Origin: Apteryx mantelli
Lineage: Eukaryota > Chordata > Aves > Apterygiformes > Apterygidae
DNA: 64,000 nucleotides
Assembly: GCF_036417845.1 (NCBI RefSeq)
Contig: NC_089980.1
Coordinates: 68,446,501 to 68,510,500, forward strand
Direction of reading: 5' to 3'
This document shows positions 57,624-64,000 of this stretch, piece by piece. The notes beneath the pieces are model-generated. The model was not told the DNA's origin. It was given only the letters and a program-made list of their open reading frames with translations, and ran no database searches. The translations under genes were made by a program, and so were the position numbers. Each line of letters opens with the position of its first letter. The first letter of the stretch is position 1.

Positions 57624-60600
57624 TGCAGAAAACACATAATACTCAAGATCAGCGTAAAAATGAAGACGTTGTCTGTGTTGGACTCCCAAACATAAATGAA
57701 TCACCCTTTCTCTGCGCTTTGTTAACCTCAGAAGATTTATATGAGGAATATATTCTGCTGGCAAAAATTTTAAAGAGCAGAGACAGGTCAGGCCACCCTA
57801 GCACTTCTCTGACGTGAGTCTTCCCAGCCTGGTCACACAGCTAACAGCAGGCATATTCAGAATCATTTCAAAATATAATATTGCAAGTTACCTCTTCCAG
57901 ATGGACTTATCAAGCTAAACACTTTCTGTCTTAGACATGCAATTTAAGAAACTTAACAGCACTTCTTTATCTCATCCTATTTTAAAGACAAAATAAGTAC
58001 ATTTTCCTTTCAGGACCTGCAGAAAGTTTAGGGGTAGGAAACAAACAGCAACAGTGGAAGGATATGACATATTGCATGTATTTATGAATGTGTACCTGCA
58101 CACAAGCGAACACATGCACGGCCACTTATTGTATGCTTTTCCACACCCTTGGCAATATTAACTATTAGCAATTCTGTTGAGTAATGCCACTGGAAGGATC
58201 AGCCTTACTGGGCTCTTGCCCAGTGCCCTTCATCTACGAGTCTCCCAGCCTGCTAAGCCTCTAAGTACTCCTTGAAAAATTATACAGCATGGCTCTTTTA
58301 ACTTTGTCAGACTCCACGGTGGGGAAAGTGGAACAGAACCAGAGCTGTGCCGACAAAAGGAAAGTCTTTCCCTAACATATTTCAACATTCCAGAGAAGGA
58401 GATATTCCAGTGTGGCGTGAGGAAAATAAAGTTATTTTAGGCTGGTGAGAACTTCTGACTAGTTCTGTTTCAGGAGAAGTGAAACAGAATTTTGAGGTTT
58501 GGTGCCACTTATCAGGAATTTCCATCTTACTAAACAGGAGATATCACAGATGAGAGCAAGCTGCCAGAGGCTGAGCACACCAGTTCTTCATCTCCTCAGT
58601 TTTCAGCCTCCACCTTCCCTTCAGTCAACTTGCCACAAGCGGGAGAGAGCAAGGTATTCAGACTCCCCACTTTTCAGCAGCAACACAGGAGTCTGCCTGA
58701 AAATTCATAACTTTTAAATGCTTTCCAAGAAGCAGCTGTGAAAAATCAAGCTTATTGCTTCCCAGCAGTAAAGAAATAGAAATTGGCAGTGTTTTGCAGA
58801 AAAAAACATTTTGCATTGAAAATTACCTCCAACAGAACATATCTTACTAACTCTAAACTGAACCCAAGAAATTTAAATACTTGTTCTCCCACCCTCTAAC
58901 ACTGAGATCTCACAGTTCTCCAACTGGGGATTAATTCTAGGAAAAAATTTGCTTCTTCTCCCTGTCTTTGCTACTTGTATGAGCCTCTTGTGGCTGTGGT
59001 AACACCCCTATTTCTGATTCTGCCAAACCTTTTGATGCCAATGCAACTAGACCCAGACTGGGGAAAAGAGAGGAGAAAAATGTAACTGCTTTCCTCCCTC
59101 ACCTCACACATACACACATGCACACAGTGTCTACTCTGCACAGTAGTAGTGGACTTTTCAATGGGAATATGATGAACATCATGGGGAAATCACATTTCCC
59201 ATAGAACTATAGAACAGAAAAGATAAGAAATACTCAATTTAAGAGAGCAGAGCTTAGGCAAACTCCTCACTGGCAAATGCAGAACTTCTAAACTATGAGG
59301 TAGGAGAAAGCAGGAGAAAAGAACAGGAAAAATATGTTACCACCAATAGTAAGATGCTCTTAGCTACCACAGTATACTCTTGTATACTGTATTCTTCCGC
59401 AGTGAGGGATACCATTTTTAATAAACTGTGACCCAACTGGAAACAACACAATTAAGTATATTTTTCCAAGTTCTGAAAACTGCAGCATATAATTTTCTCT
59501 GTGATTTCTAAAGCCTTTCTGATGAGAAGCAAAATAATCATTCAAATACCATTGTTTGTCCATACAATTATCATCACTATAGGCAAATCTCTTGGTCTAC
59601 ACTGCCACAATCTAGCCCTTTTTTTGAAATTTTTGCAGCAGGAACCAAGAGGCCAGAGCACACCAGAAGATCTGTTCTAGCTATTATTGGCACAAGCAAA
59701 CTCAAGAGGGGAAGAGGATGTCAATTCTGAAAAAAGGGAGGAATTGATTGCATCCAGCTCCTATTTAACCACTTGCTTCCCACAAAATCAACCGAGATAA
59801 ATTTCAAATGGTTTGTGAAAATTTTTTGAGGTTTCCCAGAATATCAGCACATGCCAGCTCTTCTACAAGCTACTGTGAGCTAAAATATGGCACCATAAGA
59901 ATTTCTTGCCAAGATCCATTAACTTCACATGATCACGAACATAAATTCTTAAGGAAATGAAAGGAAGAAGGATGTTATTGCTATAGTAAAAGATCCTTAA
60001 ATACAAACAAACACATATTCCTGTTCTCTTGTAGTAACCTTTCAGTTTCTGCAGCTTCCTTTTGTTATTGTTTTCTGACGATGATGGTGGTGGGTCATAA
60101 TCAGATTAATTTTTCTTACAGCAGTTGCCAGAAGAAATACAAAAGATGAAGTTTGGCTGTAGAGAGTGTCTAGCTATCCTGGATGGGGCAAGGCCAGCTT
60201 CTGGCCACAGTGCACATAGTCAGATACTTGTTTATATTCTTAACTGTTGCTTGTTTGCCTTTCAGTTTCTTTGTGTCATAGGGAGTTTTGAATCCTTTGT
60301 CTCTGTACATGTAGCAGGCCACAATACTGAAATAGTATTTTTCCCATGAAGTAAATCGAAATATAATACTGATTTCCTTTCAAAAGAAAATACTGTTAAA
60401 TTCTGTCTTTTCTTGTACTTTGTGTTAATCGCTGGTATATAAGCCTTCCTCAAAAATCAGAGCAGTGAATAAGGCTGAAAATAGTCATAGAACCAGGAAG
60501 AGTAAGGCTGGAAAGGCCTTCAAAATATCATCTGGTACATCTCCTTCTACATGACACAGTTGCTTAGAAGATTTCATTTAATAGTTTTCATTCAAAAATA

Positions 60601-63081
60601 ATCCACGATCATTTAGTTGAATCTTTCATTTTTCTCACAGAGATTTGGGTCATTTGATATTCTTTCTGAAACTTTTCTGTCATTGTTTAATTTATAGCTA
60701 ATATTTCTGTACTCTTCTGGTATTTTCATGACAAGCTTTTCCCACAAAGTCACAGCTGCTCTTCCTCCTAGCTAACAACTTTTCTCGTGTTGGTCTCCAT
60801 TTCTGGCTTTTGCCAATAAAAATGCTTTTCAGTTCTTGAAAACTTTCACCTCAGCTCTCAGCTGCTATCAGCTGCAAATAATTCCACATGGGGCATTTGC
60901 TAAGCAGAACGTCACCATCAAGTAGACCATGTGACAGGTTATTTCTTTCCTCATAAGGAGAAGGAGAGAGTGTGCGCTTGAACTTTCTGGGGTGAGAGTG
61001 TTCAAAGAATGCATAGCTGTTGTGAAAACAGTACAGACTTTACGCAACACAGGACACGTGCTTTCAGAACACATACCAATGCAAGATGGTCCCATCTCCT
61101 TTTGGACACAGTCCAGTTACTCTAAAACAGGAAAAGCTGTGAGAAATGCACTATTGAGAAACATCATAAAGCACATAATACTGATTGCACTAGTAAATGA
61201 TTGAGGTATGCATTCTTCTTTTTTCACAGCAGATCACTCTACGGTGTTCTTATTGCTTATGGTAAATAATATCCTTTGGCAGCTAGCTTTTACCCCATAT
61301 TTGAAATACATCTCACAGGATTCATGCATATCCTTATCAACTAGCTGGAGACAGAAATTCTTGGGGGATAAGCCACAGAACCAGAATTACATCCTTTCTG
61401 ATAACTTTCATTTTGAACTGAATCGCTACTTTACATTAGTCCTTTTTTCCGCCTCATATTCTCAAATTGAGGTAGCTTAGTTAATCTCCTTGCAAATTTT
61501 TTCATTTATTTTTCCAGGGGCCATTGCAAGAAAAAGTCGCAAACACTCTCCATCCCCTCCATATACCATGCAGACTTGATAAAGAAAAATGCATGTACAG
61601 TGCACCTCTTCCTGGCTCAACAACAGGTTATGATGCAGACAGTAACTAGTGAGGTTATACAGTTTCCATAGTGACTATCTCATCGCAATGATCTATTTCT
61701 GGAATTCCATCACAGATCACCAGAGTGGTTAGATTGGAAGTGTTCCGCAATCAGGGAAAGCTGCCTGCTAAGGAGTGAGCAGATGGAAACATTAATTTCC
61801 CCAAAAATATTTTTCAGACAATTAAATCACCTTCCAAATGGCAGGAATATACCAAAATGTGCCTGGATTTACATTTTAATCCTGATTTTATGGGTAAGTA
61901 TTTCTGTATCATTGTATGATTTCAGCCTATAAAACATGCTTTAAATGATTACAAATGTGTCATGCTAAATCTATGACTGTCCATAAAAGTACCTGTCAGT
62001 ACCCTTACAGTTACTATGGTAAGCATCAACCTGAGCATTATTGCAGGATTTCTGAGAATGCCTCAGTAACATATTCTAAGCAAAAGGTGAAGTTCACACT
62101 TCTGAAGAGCAACCATTGAACCTTGCTTAATGAGATCTTTAAGCCACTATGTCATATATAGCCTACACTCCAACAGTCCACCTGAATGTACCTAAATACA
62201 GGCTCATATGTAACCTGGGAATCCCTCAGTTCACCCAGAGAATGTTTCCCAAAGACATTACATGTTTAAATTTAATCCAGAAAGTCAAATTACAGAAGAC
62301 ACTGAATTTACTATGTATTTCTTTAGGGACACCATTTCTGCCAGGCCCAGCCATTTCACTACTTGCAATGCCACAAAGCTCAAAAGGCAAGGCACATTGC
62401 CTTACCACAACTTTCTTAAAATTTAGATTCAATTCTAACCAATAATAGACAGACATATTAAAATACAGAAAGCCAATAAAAATATGTCTATATTAGGAAT
62501 TTATACAGAGGTTATGATTTTAACATCTAGGTAAAATTTGAGAAAAAGTCTACAGGTACTTATCATTTAGATACTAGGTTATATATTTGAAGCACAGTAA
62601 ACCAGATGCTTGTTATAAATGATGTGCCACTGGAAAACTCTTCAGTATAGTATATAATGGAAGGAAGGGGGGGGAAACACCTTTCACATTGTACGGCCCT
62701 GCAAACAAAATCTCTTCACTCACCTTTGGCTAGTGATTTCTGTCCTGTTGCATCTAGCACAGCTAGGCAATGCATATCTTGAGTTAACAAAGAATTTTGG
62801 GATCCACCACTGGGCTGGACCTCCTGGCTTTCTGCCACTTCTCCACAGTCCACTTCTGGCTGCTCCTCAGAGTGAATCTGGACGCAGAAGGTTAAAGGCT
62901 GATCATCCTCTTCTACGGCAGAGCTGTTAACTAGGTCAAGCCAGGACTGCCTCTCGGGATAAACCACTTTGGACATCAAGGAAGAAGATGACTCTTGGGA
63001 GTTGAAAGTGCTTTCAGGAGAGGAGAGAGAACAAGATGCTTCACTTGATAGAGTTGAGGTCAAGGAGGACTTCTGCTGATC
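50430..63081 (-). CDS. IPCEF1: Interaction protein for cytohesin exchange factors 1, C-terminal 249 residues (partial)
   Basis: Joining minus-strand exons 63081-62724, 54037-53847 and 50630-50430 gives one open frame ending in TGA. IPCEF1 is a PH-domain adaptor that binds cytohesins and promotes ARF6 activation, so it acts at the plasma membrane in trafficking and migration. The window holds only the part after the PH domain: a Ser-rich segment, the highly conserved block with LYKSLEQASLSP, GDRRPSTKKELRKSF and NPSINEKLHKIR, and the KEHDLA...NQLL...REWK segment. Human IPCEF1 is 437 residues, so roughly the first 40% lies beyond the right edge. The neighbouring human gene CNKSR3 can be joined to it by read-through; nothing here tests that. 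The gene converges on OPRM1 as in human. Confidence 0.92.
50631..53846 (-). other. IPCEF1: IPCEF1 last intron (3.2 kb)
   Basis: Phase 0 intron, GTGAGG...CCTAG on the minus strand. No repeat or embedded gene is recognised. Confidence 0.88.
53847..54037 (-). CDS. IPCEF1: IPCEF1 exon with the conserved LYKSLEQASLSP block
   Basis: This 191-nt exon has acceptor TTTTCTTTGCAG (ending at 54038) and donor GTGAGG (53846-53841). Its first two bases complete the Asp codon begun by the 62724 exon. The 63 codons that follow run from QGKCPDDEMERLYKSLEQ to NEKLHKIRMLNSTLK. This basic, nearly invariant block (GDRRPSTKKELRKSF, NPSINEKLHKIR) is the best-conserved part of the C-terminal half and identifies the gene. 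Read past the donor, the frame continues for 36 codons (VRSQSGAKVSF...) before stopping, which is intron sequence. Confidence 0.94.
54514..54534. repeat. Poly-A tract (A21)
   Basis: An uninterrupted A run in the IPCEF1 intron. Confidence 0.95.
55439..55472. repeat. Long G-run cluster (G19 plus further G-runs)
   Basis: G19 (55439-55457) followed by CAGGGGCGGGGGGGG. On the plus strand it is a strong G-quadruplex candidate. Because IPCEF1 is on the minus strand, its pre-mRNA would carry the C-rich complement. Length is unreliable in assemblies. Confidence 0.9.
56164..56190. repeat. (TG)n(TA)n microsatellite
   Basis: GTGTGTG leading into about ten TA dinucleotides, within the IPCEF1 intron. Confidence 0.92.
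56549..56560. repeat. Poly-C tract (C12)
   Basis: Twelve consecutive C on the plus strand in the IPCEF1 intron. Confidence 0.9.
57592..57620. repeat. Poly-A tract (A29)
   Basis: The longest homopolymer in the window. No adjacent retroposon body is recognised. Confidence 0.95.
60484..60550 (-). mobile_element. Decayed CR1 3' end
   Basis: The plus strand reads GTCATAGAACCAGGAAGAGT, then AAGGCTGGAAAGGCCTTCAA and ATCATCTGGTACATCTCC. This matches, in order, the reverse complement of the CR1 3' terminus (TCATAGAATCA...AAGGTTGGAAAAGACCT...ATCATCTAGTCCAACC). About 65 bases survive, so the copy is old. Confidence 0.65.
62724..63081 (-). CDS. IPCEF1: IPCEF1 internal exon: Ser-rich linker
   Basis: This 358-nt exon begins after a T-rich tract and AAAACAG (acceptor at 63083-63082) and ends AAAG|GTGAGT (donor at 62723-62718). 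It encodes 119 residues plus one base of Asp. It starts DQQKSSLTSTLSSEAS and includes ERQSWLDLVNSS followed by DDQPLTFCVQIHS, which corresponds to the less conserved middle of human IPCEF1 (ERQS...VNS...QPITFAVQVHS). The region is Ser/Glu-rich and probably disordered. Upstream exons are outside the window or not recognisable before 64000. Confidence 0.88.
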
Positions 63082-64000
63082 CTGTTTTCCAGAAACAAAA
63101 AAACAAAACAAAACCAAAAAAAAGTTACTCCAAGTCATTCCTGTTCCTAGGCTCTATGCATTGTAGATATGCAGCTGAAATGCTAACTGACCAAAACCAG
63201 ATATAATCTGATCAAATATGCATCCAAACAAGCCTGAGGTATGAAAGCCAGTCTCTCATATAGTAGTACTTTCAAAAACTGAGTGATGAGGTGAGAGGTA
63301 AAACAGATACAAACCTGGCAAAGCCTTGAAACAAAAGAGCAAGAAAAAAAATGTCAAGTTTTGAATGCAACATTCCATGTTAGGTTGCACATTCACTTTC
63401 ACTCGTTACTGTCTATTCACTCCGTTGATCTAATTAAGAGTGCAGAAGAGAAGCCATGAATTAGTCTTTGACCCTGGAGTTGTCTTGTGTAAATCCATCA
63501 ATGCCATAACCAGAGACAGCCAGGAATGAGCCTGAGCAGTGAACTACCTTGACTTTCTCAGCACACAGCTACTTCACCTGGTTCATTCAAGGGACTAATC
63601 ATTCACCAAGCCAAGAAGGCTTGGTAATACAATGGCAAGTCAATGGTAAAAAGGAAAGGCAGGCAACCATGAGGTAAAGGGCACACAAAAGGGGAATGGT
63701 ACAAGATTTGTGCTGCTCATTCGCCTGCCAAAATTCTCCCTTGAGCACATGAATCTGGGAACAGACCCAAGCTTCACTACAGACACATCAGAAATAGTCA
63801 GCACATCCTAGGGCCCTCTATGTCATATTGGTATCAGCAAGAGTTCATACAACCACAAGGGGATCAGAGACATCTACAAACCATCATTAGGAGCTAGGAG
63901 ATGAATGACAGAGGATTTAATAGGCGCATAATACCATGTAAAGAAAGGTTGAGAAGAAGAAGAAAGTTCTGAAAGATATGTAGCTACCAAGACAGGCAGA
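63082..64000 (-). other. IPCEF1: IPCEF1 intron (continues beyond the window)
   Basis: Sequence upstream of the 62724-63081 exon. I looked for a preceding exon encoding the end of the PH domain or the acidic linker and saw none before the edge. Confidence 0.75.

Larger units (their letters stand above)
54038..62723 (-). other. IPCEF1: IPCEF1 penultimate intron (8.7 kb)
   Basis: Phase 1 intron, GTGAGT...TTTGCAG on the minus strand. It holds several homopolymers, an AT microsatellite and one decayed CR1 3' end. No further conserved exon is seen, and the flanking exons fit together directly in frame. Confidence 0.85.

Noticed and set aside
57554..57817. Plus-strand open frame with a poly-Lys run
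   Set aside because: Produced by the A29 homopolymer; not a protein-coding signal.

Overview
This is vertebrate nuclear DNA, almost certainly from a bird. It has spliced genes with GT/AG introns, a CR1 LINE (the dominant avian retroposon), a piece that resembles an avian ERVL-type LTR, and two genes that are tail-to-tail neighbours on human chromosome 6q25. I see no bacterial, phage or CRISPR-type content. The species cannot be fixed from the sequence alone.

Left part (1-22582, plus strand): the complete coding region of OPRM1, the mu-type opioid receptor. It has four coding exons (29-375, 14528-14880, 16062-16582, 22544-22582), every junction is in phase, and the product is 419 residues. 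Exon 1 sits in a CpG-rich block that begins at the window edge. Its extracellular N-terminus is unusually Ala/Gly-rich. The seven-helix core is nearly identical to the mammalian receptor. Exon 4 is only 39 coding bases and encodes the 12-residue MOR-1 type tail. Reading through the exon 3 donor would give a receptor that ends one residue later.

Middle part (about 22.6-50.4 kb): a probable OPRM1 3' UTR, then about 25 kb of gene-poor DNA. It holds a 5'-truncated CR1 LINE (29091-30848, minus) with two frameshifts, an older CR1 scrap (34162-34282), an ERVL-like LTR fragment (about 37540-38045), two copies of a decayed fold-back-type repeat (36505-36635 and 42754-42850), and homopolymer and short tandem repeats.

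Right part (50430 to past 64000, minus strand): the last three coding exons of IPCEF1 (63081-62724, 54037-53847, 50630-50430). They encode the C-terminal 249 residues, and phases match across both introns. The PH-domain exons lie beyond the right edge. OPRM1 and IPCEF1 therefore converge, as they do in human.

OPRM1 is a Gi/o-coupled receptor and IPCEF1 is a cytohesin/ARF6-pathway adaptor. Nothing in the sequence says they act together; their adjacency is conserved synteny. I found no convincing new system. The items most worth checking are an unassigned exon-like ORF antisense in OPRM1 intron 1, the exon 3 read-through form, the expanded receptor N-terminus, and a near-perfect palindrome just downstream of the IPCEF1 stop.
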